A DNA stretch of 64,000 bases, taken from assembly GCA_039962225.1 (NCBI GenBank), contig JAMPKV010000032.1, positions 1-64,000 on the forward strand, given 5' to 3'. The notes below the pieces were generated by a model that saw nothing but the letters and a program-made list of their open reading frames with translations, was not told the origin of the DNA and searched no databases. The DNA comes from Microcoleus sp. AS-A8. GTDB taxonomy: Bacteria; Cyanobacteriota; Cyanobacteriia; Cyanobacteriales; Coleofasciculaceae. Of the stretch, positions 1-7,883 are shown piece by piece. The position numbers and the translations under genes were made by a program. Each line of letters starts with the position of its first letter. Position 1 is the stretch's first letter.

Positions 1-378
1 GAAGTGTCCCACAGGCGTATCGTCTTGTCATTACTGCCACTGATAATAGTTTTGCCATCTGGGCTAATGGCGACTGAGGTGACCGAATCCTCATGCCCTT
101 TTAAGGGTAGACTGATGGGCTTGCCAGAAGTGTCCCACAGGCGTATCGTCTTGTCATTACTGCCACTGATAATAGTTTTGCCATCTGGGCTAATGGCGAC
201 TGAGGTGACCGAATCCTCATGCCCTTTTAAGGGTGAACCGATGGGCTTGCCCGAAGTGTCCCACAGGCGTATCGTCTTGTCATTACTGCCACTGATAATA
301 GTTTTGCCATCTGGGCTAATGGCGACTGAGGTGACCGAATCCTCATGCCCTTTAAGTACATTGCGTTCTCTGGCATCC
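1..378 (-). repeat. 126-bp tandem WD40-coding repeats
   Basis: The motif GAAGTGTCCCACAGGCG starts at 1, 127 and 253, giving a 126-bp (42-codon) period. The copies are nearly identical at the base level, including synonymous sites, which indicates very recent duplication or gene conversion of propeller blades. Confidence 0.9.
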
Positions 379-2594
379 TCGATCGCATCATTTAAACTAG
401 ACTGCACTTGGGAAAAACTCTGCTCACGAACCTCTGGTGATGAGGATTGACTCTCACCCGTTGCCTTGATTGCCAAAACTAGCCCTTCAACAGATGGCAA
501 ATTCTGCACGCGGGCGGCATTTTCACGTAGTGTCGCAATTTGGGTTTGCGTTTTAGCAATTTGGGTTTGCGTTTTAGCAATTTGGGTTTGCGTTTTGGCT
601 TGGAGCCAGAGCATTGTGGAGACAATCGCGGCTGTCGTCACTACCCCCATCACCGAGACTACTGCCCCCGTCAATAACAAACGGTTTTTGCGCTTGTTCC
701 CACCACTTTGGGCAATATACGCTTTCTGCAAATCCGTTGCGGCGGGTTGTTTCTTTTGCGCTTGAGTATCTTTCAACCAAGCCTCAGCCACCGCCAACTC
801 ACTCCCCCGCAATAGCAAATCAGCGTTCTTCCCTTTCTCCTGCCATTCGAGCGCCCTCTGCAACCATTTGCTATGACTGTGGACATGTTCTCTGTCCGTA
901 TCGAGAGTTCTCATCAACTGGTTGAAATTCGTATTAAAATCTCGCTCATTGTGATTAAAATCAATCCACTGTACTTTGGCTAATTCCGGATGCAAGTCGC
1001 TGGGATTTACCTCCCGATGCAGCACCGTCACAAAGCGCTTATTCAACGAAGCCGCATACTCCACTTCATCCGCACAGAAGGGCGAATTTACCGATTGCGG
1101 TGAGAGAATAAATAAAAAGTTGTCACACGCTTTAATTCCCCGATAAATCTCCTGCTGAAAGTCACTCCCCGATGCAATGCTTTCCTGGTCAAACCAAGTC
1201 GTCTTGCCCTGAATTTGTAGGGTATCGTTGAGCTTTCTGACAAAATCTGCGTCACCACGGGAATAGGAAACAAACACATCCAGCGAACTGGCAGGCGGTT
1301 GTCGCAGACTTTCAGCAATAAATTCTTCCTGCAATGATGTGGGTGGATGCTGTGTTCTTTTTTGCGATACTTTCAACCAAGACTGGGCACTACGCAAGTT
1401 ATACCCTCGCAGCAGAATGCTGGGATTGGAGTGCTGCCGCTTCCACTTGAGCGCTTTAGTCAACAGAATTTTATGCTCGTTGTAGTAAGCCGCATCTTCA
1501 TGAAAAATCTTCAACAATTGACTTTCATCGAGCAAGTAATCATCTTCCAACACATTGTCAGTGAGGTCGATATACTGCAAAGAACGCAGCGCACTCGGCA
1601 CCTGCATCAAGTCAGTTGAGCGCACCAGCACAGGAATAATTCGCTTGTGCAGTGACATAGCCAAGTCTAATTCTTGCTGACAATATGTGGAGTTTATCGA
1701 GTCAGGAGAAAGCAGATAGACCATATTATCCGCTTGTTCAATCCCTCGGTTAATCGCTTCCTCGAACGCTTCACCCGTTTGAATATCAGTTTTATTTGTC
1801 CAAACCGTAATGCTTTCTCGCCTCAAACTGTTGCGAATCTTCTCCATCGTCACCCTCTCCTCATCGGCATAGGAGAGGAAGACCTGAGTCATCAAGTTGT
1901 TAGCATTCTTGATACTTTCGGTAATGTATTCGCAGTGCAAATCTGTGGGAGTGCAAGGCGGTTGCTCATGTTTAAACCGTATCTTCAACCAAGATTCGGC
2001 CTGTTGCTTCTCTTCCCCGACTAATAGGTAGTTAGTTTGTTTTTGATGCCTCTCCCACTCCAATGCTTTGGTTAAAAATCGGGTATGCTGTTGAACATAA
2101 TCAGCATGGGAACGGAGCAAATTAATCAAGCCTGTAAAAGATGTCTCATCATCATCTATTCCTTCTCGAAAATACACCCAATTAATCTTTCCAAGTGCCG
2201 GGTGCATATTGGAAAAGCTCGAATGTAACCCCTTGGCCTTGTAATCTTCCCACTCTTGGGGCGTCCCTTTAGGAAATCTCTGCTGCCAAGTTTCCCAACT
2301 AATTTGCTCGACATGCAAAAGGGGAATGATGCGTTTATGGCGCTTCAGGGCTAGTTCAATTTCTTTGCCACAATAGGACGAATTAATGGAATGAGGTGCA
2401 ATGATAAATAGAAAGTTATGTGCCTTCTCAATGCCATCATCAATTTGGTTCTGAAAGTCTACGCCCAGAGGAATATCATTTTGGTCAAACCAGACTTTCA
2501 ACCCTCGTTCTAGCAGTCGAGCATAAAGTTTTGTAGCAAAAGCTTTACTATCTGCTCGTCCATAGGAAATGAAGGCATCAAACAAATTATTCAT
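1..2594 (-). CDS. Triple-TIR, membrane-anchored WD40 protein (3' end outside window)
   Basis: One open frame runs from ATG at 2594 off the left edge (864 codons seen, no stop). The N-terminus starts MNNLFDAFISYGRADSK, a TIR domain. Two more follow, beginning near VFLSYADEERV and LDVFVSYSRGDADF. Each keeps a C-x-x-E motif (SSYCGKE, STYCQQE, SPFCADE), where the NADase glutamate of TIR enzymes lies. Next come a hydrophobic helix (RLLLTGAVVSVMGVVTTAAI), three copies of the heptad KTQTQIA, and WD40 repeats with GHEDSVTSVAISPDGKTI and IRLWDTSG motifs. Family knowledge: TIR domains signal or degrade NAD in immunity, and WD40 propellers bind ligands or partners. Inference: a membrane-tethered sensor-effector. 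Three TIRs in one chain is uncommon. The 62798-64000 piece could be its C-terminus. Confidence 0.85.
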   Translation of the reverse strand, partial: MNNLFDAFISYGRADSKAFATKLYARLLERGLKVWFDQNDIPLGVDFQNQIDDGIEKAHNFLFIIAPHSINSSYCGKEIELALKRHKRIIPLLHVEQISWETWQQRFPKGTPQEWEDYKAKGLHSSFSNMHPALGKINWVYFREGIDDDETSFTGLINLLRSHADYVQQHTRFLTKALEWERHQKQTNYLLVGEEKQQAESWLKIRFKHEQPPCTPTDLHCEYITESIKNANNLMTQVFLSYADEERVTMEKIRNSLRRESITVWTNKTDIQTGEAFEEAINRGIEQADNMVYLLSPDSINSTYCQQELDLAMSLHKRIIPVLVRSTDLMQVPSALRSLQYIDLTDNVLEDDYLLDESQLLKIFHEDAAYYNEHKILLTKALKWKRQHSNPSILLRGYNLRSAQSWLKVSQKRTQHPPTSLQEEFIAESLRQPPASSLDVFVSYSRGDADFVRKLNDTLQIQGKTTWFDQESIASGSDFQQEIYRGIKACDNFLFILSPQSVNSPFCADEVEYAASLNKRFVTVLHREVNPSDLHPELAKVQWIDFNHNERDFNTNFNQLMRTLDTDREHVHSHSKWLQRALEWQEKGKNADLLLRGSELAVAEAWLKDTQAQKKQPAATDLQKAYIAQSGGNKRKNRLLLTGAVVSVMGVVTTAAIVSTMLWLQAKTQTQIAKTQTQIAKTQTQIATLRENAARVQNLPSVEGLVLAIKATGESQSSSPEVREQSFSQVQSSLNDAIEDARERNVLKGHEDSVTSVAISPDGKTIISGSNDKTIRLWDTSGKPIGSPLKGHEDSVTSVAISPDGKTIISGSNDKTIRLWDTSGKPISLPLKGHEDSVTSVAISPDGKTIISGSNDKTIRLWDT
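535..597 (-). repeat. 21-bp x3 tandem repeat coding KTQTQIA
   Basis: Three 21-bp units (535-555, 556-576, 577-597) encode a seven-residue KTQTQIA repeat directly after the predicted membrane helix of the TIR-WD40 protein. This looks like a variable-length coiled stalk that could change by slippage. Confidence 0.85.
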
Positions 2595-2745
2595 TTTCAG
2601 GCAGTTGCACAAAACAAAGGACAGAACGCCTCAGTACTGGCTAGAGTTCTCAGACTAACCTAGCCTCGGATAGATGACATGGCAATGTTTAAATAAAAAT
2701 AGCTGGGAATTCTAACCAAGATGGCGGCGCGACTCCACAGCTCAT

Positions 2746-3072
2746 CTAGGGGTGGCGTCCCTTGGATTGCGCCCCCAGTAAACTATAGATAAGCGTGTAG
2801 CAGCCCTTTGATCCCGGTACCCTTTCAAAGCGCCCTTCCTGCTTCCCCTCGAAAAGCCCTCTGCTTACAGCCGCCCTGACTCGAATCTTTTGGCTCTGTG
2901 GAACCGAGCCAAACACGAAGGCGATGAAGTCATCTATGGAATAGATTTTTCCTGGATGACATTCTATGATTGAAGCCACTGCGGCTTTAACCGACTGCCC
3001 CCGGTACGCTGGCAGCATCAGGGAAGAAAGATTAATTCTTGAACTTTTTCTCTTGCGTTGTGACTCTCCCAC
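2746..3072 (-). CDS. Small winged-helix-like protein
   Basis: A 108-aa protein with a GTG start at 3072. It has a basic N-terminus (SQRKRKSSRINL) and a domain from LPAYRGQS to GCYTLIY. That domain lines up with the C-terminal ~85 residues of the 386-aa gene just upstream: the pattern LP-Y-G, a helix ending in L or I, 30-odd residues with a central F, then R-V or RV near W or F, and finally GCYTL. It starts 28 bp after that gene and is probably in the same operon. The predicted fold resembles small winged-helix domains found in plasmid and restriction-linked proteins. Function is unknown. A trimmed paralogue of its neighbour's DNA-binding module is the best reading. Confidence 0.6.
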   Translation of the reverse strand: MGESQRKRKSSRINLSSLMLPAYRGQSVKAAVASIIECHPGKIYSIDDFIAFVFGSVPQSQKIRVRAAVSRGLFEGKQEGRFERVPGSKGCYTLIYSLLGAQSKGRHP

Positions 3073-3100
3073 CAGAACCCGACCGAGACGCTGGTGGGGA

Positions 3101-4261
3101 TTACTCTGGTTCTATCAACTTCAAATCAAGAGTATAACAACCAGGTTCGTCAGTTACTCTCGCCCACAAATTCTGCTCTACCCCCTGCGTCAAGCTACTC
3201 GTCACGCGGGTCTTGATAACTTTGAACAGTGAGGGTTCTAATTCCCCGTAAAGAGAATGCACAATAAAGCCAAGGTGTAACACCGTGCCGGAGTGTTCTG
3301 TTAACAGGAGCGAGAGTGCCTCCATTCGCTCCATCCCCTGATAAGGGGGAAGCATTTCGACATGTTGCACCCCATCTATTGAACTAATTAAGTTGCGCTC
3401 ACCATTGACGAGTGTGTTGGTAGTGGTTGGTGGTTGAGGTGGCATCAAAAACTGTTTTTCATCACTTTCTTTGGGTGTCAGTACCGATTGGGGGACAATG
3501 GCCAACCAGGAGCGGTCATTGTTTGTCAGTTGGGTATAAGCCACCCCATTGACTTCAACTACCTTATCCACCTTTGATGAAAGTTGAGCTAAATCTTCTT
3601 TTGACCAAGACAACCCCTTATGGTCGAAAGGATTTTTAGCCATTGAAATCACAACAATGCTGTTTGAACTAACGAACTGATTCCACTTGAAAACCAAACG
3701 CGGTAACTTCGACTTGAGACGGCGAAACACGGCGTCGTTGGGACACTCCAAGGATAAAGTCTTACCACCACCAATGGTGTCAGTTAGTTCAATTCCCCTT
3801 GAGTCAACACAGAAACTCAGCAGGGTACGGGTGGAGGTATCGAGAGTATCAATGAAGCGCTCTAACAATGTTGGAAAAAACGGTTCTTCTATTGCAGTGC
3901 GGGAGGATGCGCCATTCTCCTGATGAGGAGGAACCGCATTCTCTTTGACGGCACCACTGGCATTACCCTTGCCTCCCATGAGGGAACTCTCGAAGTCTCG
4001 GACATCACCGACTTCACTCTCCACGTTTTCTGGGATAGCCGTGCTAGATGCTGTCGGGAATTGAGAACGTGGGTTTTGGTGTGGTAGTTCTTCAACGCTT
4101 GACCATCCTTCCAACAGGGCTTCGACATGGGCCAACTTATCCTTAGCTAATGACAGCTTTTGTAAATACTCCTCTATCTGCTGCACGTAGTGGTCTTTTA
4201 GCTTTACCAAGGGCGTGCGTAAGTTGTCGGGAGGGGGTTGGAGTTGGAAATGTTGGCTCAT
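3101..4261 (-). CDS. Coiled-coil protein with C-terminal winged-helix-like domain
   Basis: A 386-aa protein. Residues ~20-50 ([20 protein letters not shown]) look like a coiled coil. A Ser/Asn-rich linker follows, then a mixed alpha/beta middle ([17 protein letters not shown] to WLAIVPQS). A C-terminal module ([17 protein letters not shown] to CYTLDLKL) is shared with the 108-aa gene downstream. I do not recognise the middle domain. The gene is divergent from the zinc-ribbon gene at 4384. Inference: a two-gene unit in which the second product carries only the DNA-binding-like module, perhaps as a competitor or regulator. Confidence 0.6.
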   Translation of the reverse strand: MSQHFQLQPPPDNLRTPLVKLKDHYVQQIEEYLQKLSLAKDKLAHVEALLEGWSSVEELPHQNPRSQFPTASSTAIPENVESEVGDVRDFESSLMGGKGNASGAVKENAVPPHQENGASSRTAIEEPFFPTLLERFIDTLDTSTRTLLSFCVDSRGIELTDTIGGGKTLSLECPNDAVFRRLKSKLPRLVFKWNQFVSSNSIVVISMAKNPFDHKGLSWSKEDLAQLSSKVDKVVEVNGVAYTQLTNNDRSWLAIVPQSVLTPKESDEKQFLMPPQPPTTTNTLVNGERNLISSIDGVQHVEMLPPYQGMERMEALSLLLTEHSGTVLHLGFIVHSLYGELEPSLFKVIKTRVTSSLTQGVEQNLWARVTDEPGCYTLDLKLIEPE

Positions 4262-4383
4262 TGGGTAGGAGCATTCTCCGTCGCTTGGTATTTAATCAAA
4301 GGCTATCTTCTTCTAGCCTAGTAAAAACCCACTCATTAATAGTGGCTGGCTGTTTTTACATCATCGAATTGTGTGTTCATGCA

Positions 4384-4875
4384 ATGGCTAGTAAGTACGT
4401 TTTTGTTCGAGAGTACACTGTACAAGCTCATTCGAGACTCATTCACGCCCGCATCTTCAAGTTCATCTGCAAACAATGCTCTGCGCCCACAGTGCGGGAA
4501 ACTTTCGGCTCTAGACCGTTGTACTGCGAACAGTGCCGCCCTCCAAAAGCTAAGACGATTAAAGCCACAACTAATCCAAAAAAGTCTCAACCCAAAGAGC
4601 CAAAGCCTTCCTCTTCTCCTCCCTCCCAAAAAGTCGGGAACAAAGGCTTCACCCAAGAAACACCCAGTAGCTTCAATCCGACACACAGCCTAGTGGCAAC
4701 CGCTTCAGGAGAAAAAATACCTGTGGCTTTGGTGCCAACACAGACACCTTCACTGTTCAGTGTGCATACAGCTTCGACTTGGGGGAGTCACTCACCCATT
4801 GAGTACGACACTAAACGCGGATTGTTGTCGCAGGGTCAGCCACTGGTTAACTCCACCCTAGAAGTTGGGGTGTGA
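4384..4875 (+). CDS. Small zinc-ribbon protein with Ser/Pro-rich tail
   Basis: I start the gene at ATG 4384 ([16 protein letters not shown]), because the longer frame back to 4150 overlaps the divergent gene and has no coding character. The 163-aa product has C-x-x-C ... C-x-x-C (FICKQCSAP and YCEQCRPPK) about 20 residues apart, a likely zinc-binding ribbon. A low-complexity K/P/S tail with GNKGF and no other known domain follows. Possible role: nucleic-acid binding or protein contacts. The function is not recognised. Confidence 0.55.
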   Translation: MASKYVFVREYTVQAHSRLIHARIFKFICKQCSAPTVRETFGSRPLYCEQCRPPKAKTIKATTNPKKSQPKEPKPSSSPPSQKVGNKGFTQETPSSFNPTHSLVATASGEKIPVALVPTQTPSLFSVHTASTWGSHSPIEYDTKRGLLSQGQPLVNSTLEVGV

Positions 4876-4936
4876 GTAGCCAACGATACTGGTGACGCAA
4901 GTGTGGCTGTTCTACATTCGTCAACAGTATCAGCTT

Positions 4937-5029
4937 GCTACTTCCCCAGCAACATTGCTACTGTTCTACAGGCGGTGGATTACCTATCTGCACGCTTATA
5001 GTAGGGAATGAAGAAGCTGGGGAAGTAGC
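4937..5029. repeat. 93-bp element bounded by 14-bp inverted repeats
   Basis: GCTACTTCCCCAGC at 4937-4950 recurs as its exact reverse complement at 5016-5029, with 65 bp between. It lies between convergent genes (4875 end, 5089 end) and has no T-run next to the stem. It could be a small non-autonomous element or an mRNA 3'-end structure for both genes. Confidence 0.5.
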
Positions 5030-5088
5030 TGTTCAGGGGCAGTTGTTCTGATGTGTTTATACTGGGGCACCGAGTATCAAGATTTGCT

Positions 5089-5676
5089 TCAAGCTGACAA
5101 AATCTGCTGTGCTGTCAGGGTTAACTCAGGGAAGGTCTGAGAAATAATCCGTTCCCCACCTCTGAACTCAGTTTTCTTGTAGTGGCTATCCACCAGCAGT
5201 AGAACTGAAACCTTGGGATTACGGAGGTCTACGATCCAATACTCAGGAATTCTTATAGCTCTATACTCCGCCTCCTTGCTGCCATAGTCTGTTTTCTTGG
5301 AACCGGGGCTGACTATTTCAACAGCCAGGAGAGGCGGGGTTCTCAGCACAGCCGACGATTTTTTATCGACCTTCAGCTCTTGCCATTGTGCTTTCGTCAT
5401 TACTGAGACATCCGGAGTGCGAGACTGGTCTTTCCCTGTAACCGGATTTGTGCGCGTGTACACCCCTACATCGCGCTTGACGATCCAGGGGTGTACAAGC
5501 CAATGGATTTCTGCCCTGAACGCATCAGATAATAAATCAATGACATCGGAGTGGTCAGCGGTTGGTAGTGGAACCATCGTTAATACTCCATTGACCAACT
5601 CGTAGCGGTTGTCCGTGTCGTCATCGTAGGCAAGATATTCCTCGAAAGTCAGGTTCTTAACAGGTGTTTGAGTCAT
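5089..5676 (-). CDS. Uma2 family (DUF820) endonuclease-fold protein
   Basis: A 195-aa protein beginning TPVKNLTFEEYLAYDDDTDNRYELVNG, the standard Uma2 opening, with PTADHSDVI, a catalytic-like TPDVSVM strand, then VEIVSPGSKKTDYGSKEAEY and the closing IPEYWIVD. Length is normal for the family. Uma2 proteins have the PD-(D/E)xK nuclease fold and are expanded in cyanobacteria. Cellular role is largely unknown. It is a monocistronic gene with no sign of a partner. Confidence 0.85.
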   Translation of the reverse strand: MTQTPVKNLTFEEYLAYDDDTDNRYELVNGVLTMVPLPTADHSDVIDLLSDAFRAEIHWLVHPWIVKRDVGVYTRTNPVTGKDQSRTPDVSVMTKAQWQELKVDKKSSAVLRTPPLLAVEIVSPGSKKTDYGSKEAEYRAIRIPEYWIVDLRNPKVSVLLLVDSHYKKTEFRGGERIISQTFPELTLTAQQILSA

Positions 5677-6170
5677 GGCGATCGCTCCGCGAGAAAACTA
5701 CTTCGTCTAGTAGCGCTGTTACTCTTCTAACGCATTGGATAATAGCTTGGAAGCTGCCCTTTGAAGATCGGCGCGATTGTCTCTCGGAATGTAAAGAGTC
5801 TGCGATCGTAAAATTCCTCGCTTGTAGTTTGGTCAAACTGGGAAAGAAGCGTAACGCCATCCCACAAGAATGCAGAAGTTTTTTGCTAGCACCATTGTTT
5901 TTATTGCCGCAGGCTCTTTAGGTCTGTCTGCCTTTGCCCTGCCAACACAGGCAAAAAGCAAACAGACGAGAAAATCCTGTGAAACAGCTATTGCCGATGG
6001 CAGGAGTCGCATCGAAAAGGCGAGGGATGTTAGTGTAACAACTGATATCGCAGATCACAGCGAATTTTATCCCAACCACCCCAAAGGCCGTCCTCTGTTC
6101 GTCACAATCATTGTTGATGGTAATGCGGCGGGAGCATCCCAATTTTGCAAGAAGACAAGAGAAAGGGAAC

Positions 6171-6199
6171 TTTATTCGCGAGTTATCATCGCGAATAAA
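6171..6199. repeat. Element hairpin, copy 1
   Basis: TTTATTCGCGA, 7-nt spacer, TCGCGAATAAA: an 11-bp perfect stem 41 bp inside the left end of the element. A matching hairpin sits at the right end and a shorter one in the middle. Confidence 0.85.
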
Positions 6200-6256
6200 G
6201 TCGGGATTATGTGGATGTTGTAATAATGGGGACAATGATTGTAGTTAGGGAGCATC

Positions 6257-7045
6257 TTGATGACAATGACGCCGGAAGACAAAAAACTTTTAGCTGACCA
6301 TATTAAGGCGATAGCCAAAATTCTCTATAAAAATACTCCACCTGATAAAATTGAGACCTTGGAGGGTATTGAAACAGCGGTGCGCGACCAAGTTCTAGAA
6401 CATGTCAGTCCCAAAATCACCTTTTTTTTATCGGAGAAAAGACAGGAACAGAATCGGGACGCATCCGAACGATAAGAAGTTGTGTTGGAAGAATAAAAAT
6501 AACCCAAAAACAAGCGTCACGCTTAGGAATTGAGCCGTATCGGCGATTAAGTCCTCTTCTGGAAAAGTGCTGCTTATTACTTGCAGCAAATGAGTCATTT
6601 CAAGATGCCGAGAATGATCTTAAAGTCTTGACGGGGATAGAAGTAGGTCACAGTACTCATCATCGCCAAGTTCAGAAAGTAGAGCTATCTCCACCAAATA
6701 TTAAACAAAAAAATTCAGGCATCAAAAAAGTTTTTAGAACAAATCGAAGCCGATTTGTGGCAAGGAGTCGGAGAAGAAGCGATTGGCAAACTCCAGAAAA
6801 CTAAGTATTTGGGCGTGACAAACTTTATAAGTTATCTACGTAAACATAGGCATCGCTTGGTTAATTATATGTACTTCCAAGCCGAGCAACTAAGTTCGAT
6901 TGGTTCTGGAGCCGTCGAGTCTGCCGTCAAGCAAATAGACAAGCGACTACAAATAGTCGGCGCTCAATGGAAGTCCCAAAATTTACCGCAAATGCTGCAA
7001 TTGCGCTGCGCTTATCTCAATCGACAACTTGCTCCAAGTGCTTAA
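6257..7045 (+). pseudogene. ISKra4-family transposase, frameshifted and internally deleted
   Basis: Three pieces remain. 6257-6475 encodes the N-terminus (TPEDKKLLADHIKAIAKILY, VLEHVSPKITFFL). Around 6484-6720, in another frame, lies VGRIKITQKQASRLGIEP, then LSPLLEKCCLLLAANESF and DLKVLTGIEVGHSTHHRQ. 6755-7045 carries the C-terminus (IGSGAVESAVKQIDKRLQI). A full enzyme is normally around 300-450 aa, so much of the catalytic middle between the second and third pieces is missing. Not functional in this copy. Confidence 0.8.
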
Positions 7046-7084
7046 ACGTCAAAAAATAGTGTGAAAAGAAGCGCTCGGCTTTAC

Positions 7085-7105
7085 TTCGCGAGTTATAATC
7101 GCGAA
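7085..7105. repeat. Element hairpin, copy 2 (short)
   Basis: TTCGCGA, 7-nt spacer, TCGCGAA, directly between the transposase remnant and the passenger ORF. The spacer (GTTATAA) is close to that of copy 1 (GTTATCA). Confidence 0.75.
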
Positions 7106-7123
7106 TAATTGGAGTTGGTTTTT

Positions 7124-7534
7124 ATGGCTCGAAGGGCTTCAAAGGATATTGAGCAAGATAAATTCGCTCGATTTGACCGTATTAAAAAGGCGATAGCAGC
7201 GTTAGAAAAACAACAAAGACAAATATTAAAACAGGGTGAGCTGGCTCCAGGAGGCGCTTGGGTAGCGCGTTATCAAGTTCGGCAAAATAATAAGAAATAT
7301 TGGTACTACAAATTACAAGTGCCGACTCCATACTTCCCATGCGCGACCTCCGAAGAGTTGAGTAAATACAAGCATCTGGGGAAAGGTGGTACTACTGACC
7401 ATATAGATGCTGTCATGTCTGTTTTTAGGCGTTCTGTTATCGATGAGATACAGAAGATCATCCGTTCCCTAGATGATTGCTTGCTGGATATTACTTCTGG
7501 AGCCGAGCAGGAGGAAGAAAAACCACAAAATTGA
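7124..7534 (+). CDS. Passenger protein within the ISKra4-like element
   Basis: ATG 7124 (MARRASKDIEQDKF) is preferred over the TTG at 7109 in the same frame. The 136-aa product is basic at the N-terminus and has a heptad-like stretch (RIKKAIAALEKQQRQILKQ). It continues with GGAWVARYQVRQNNKKYWYYKLQ and a C-terminal helix RSVIDEIQKIIRSLDDCL. The A-R-Y-x-V-x-(8)-Y-x-Y-Y-K-L pattern resembles small DNA-binding or regulator proteins carried by cyanobacterial transposable elements, but I cannot name it. It lies between two of the element's Cys-independent hairpins (7085-7105 and 7545-7573), so it belongs to the element rather than to the host gene. Confidence 0.6.
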   Translation: MARRASKDIEQDKFARFDRIKKAIAALEKQQRQILKQGELAPGGAWVARYQVRQNNKKYWYYKLQVPTPYFPCATSEELSKYKHLGKGGTTDHIDAVMSVFRRSVIDEIQKIIRSLDDCLLDITSGAEQEEEKPQN

Positions 7535-7544
7535 ATCATCCCCC

Positions 7545-7573
7545 TTTATTCGCGAGACAACTTCGCGAATAAA
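7545..7573. repeat. Element hairpin, copy 3
   Basis: TTTATTCGCGA, 7-nt spacer, TCGCGAATAAA, identical stem to copy 1 and 37 bp inside the right end of the element. It could end passenger transcription and could also be a transposase or replication recognition structure. Confidence 0.85.
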
Positions 7574-7883
7574 AGCGATACCTTTATTTTTGCACAATTG
7601 GGATGCTCCCAATGCGGCTGACTCGGTGATGTCATCGCCAGTGTTTCAAAAAACTATCGCCTCCGAAATTATAAAATCTTGTGGCTCTGTTGGAGCTGTC
7701 ACGTTTGGCAGACGGGAAACTGATTGGTCTATTACATTTGGGATAATGTCGGGCGGCACAATCGAAAGCTTTAAATGCATAGATTTCGATCCAGAAGGGA
7801 ATAATCCCCCTTGGGGAGAACAAGTGTGCCTATGAAGCTACGGCATTGCAGTGTAGTCAAACCCTTGAATAAGTAATTTAGGT

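Larger units (their letters stand above)
6130..7610 (+). mobile_element. ISKra4-like insertion element with passenger gene
   Basis: The ends are imperfect inverted repeats: 6130 begins GGGAGCATCCCAATT, and the reverse complement of the last 21 bases at 7590-7610 matches with one difference. Direct repeats AATGCGGC (6122-6129 and 7611-7618) flank it. Inside are a decayed transposase whose pieces match cyanobacterial ISKra4-type proteins and an unrelated ORF at 7124-7534. The transposase is frameshifted and shortened, so the copy moved through an enzyme made elsewhere or decayed after landing. Confidence 0.85.
5870..7835 (+). pseudogene. Secreted small protein gene split by an insertion element
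   Basis: The frame from ATG 5870 has a signal peptide (QKFFASTIVFIAAGSLGLSA, then FALPTQAK) and reads in phase to 6129. There a 1481-bp element interrupts it. Removing 6130-7610 and one 8-bp AATGCGGC duplicate restores one frame through NAADSVMSSPVFQ to the TGA ending at 7835. The joined product would be 158 aa, with cysteines in SCETAI, KSCGSV, FKCIDF and QVCL. It is a small exported or periplasmic protein of unknown function. As it stands the ORF reads through into the element and ends at 6223 (117 aa), so the gene is broken. A perfect phase after excision shows the insertion is recent. Confidence 0.85.

Noticed and set aside
4-450. Plus-strand 148-aa ORF with repeats
   Set aside because: It is the antisense shadow of the minus-strand WD40 repeats; the periodicity comes from those repeats.
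4150-4383. N-terminal extension of the zinc-ribbon gene
   Set aside because: Lies over the divergent gene's 5' part and has no coding character; ATG 4384 is better.
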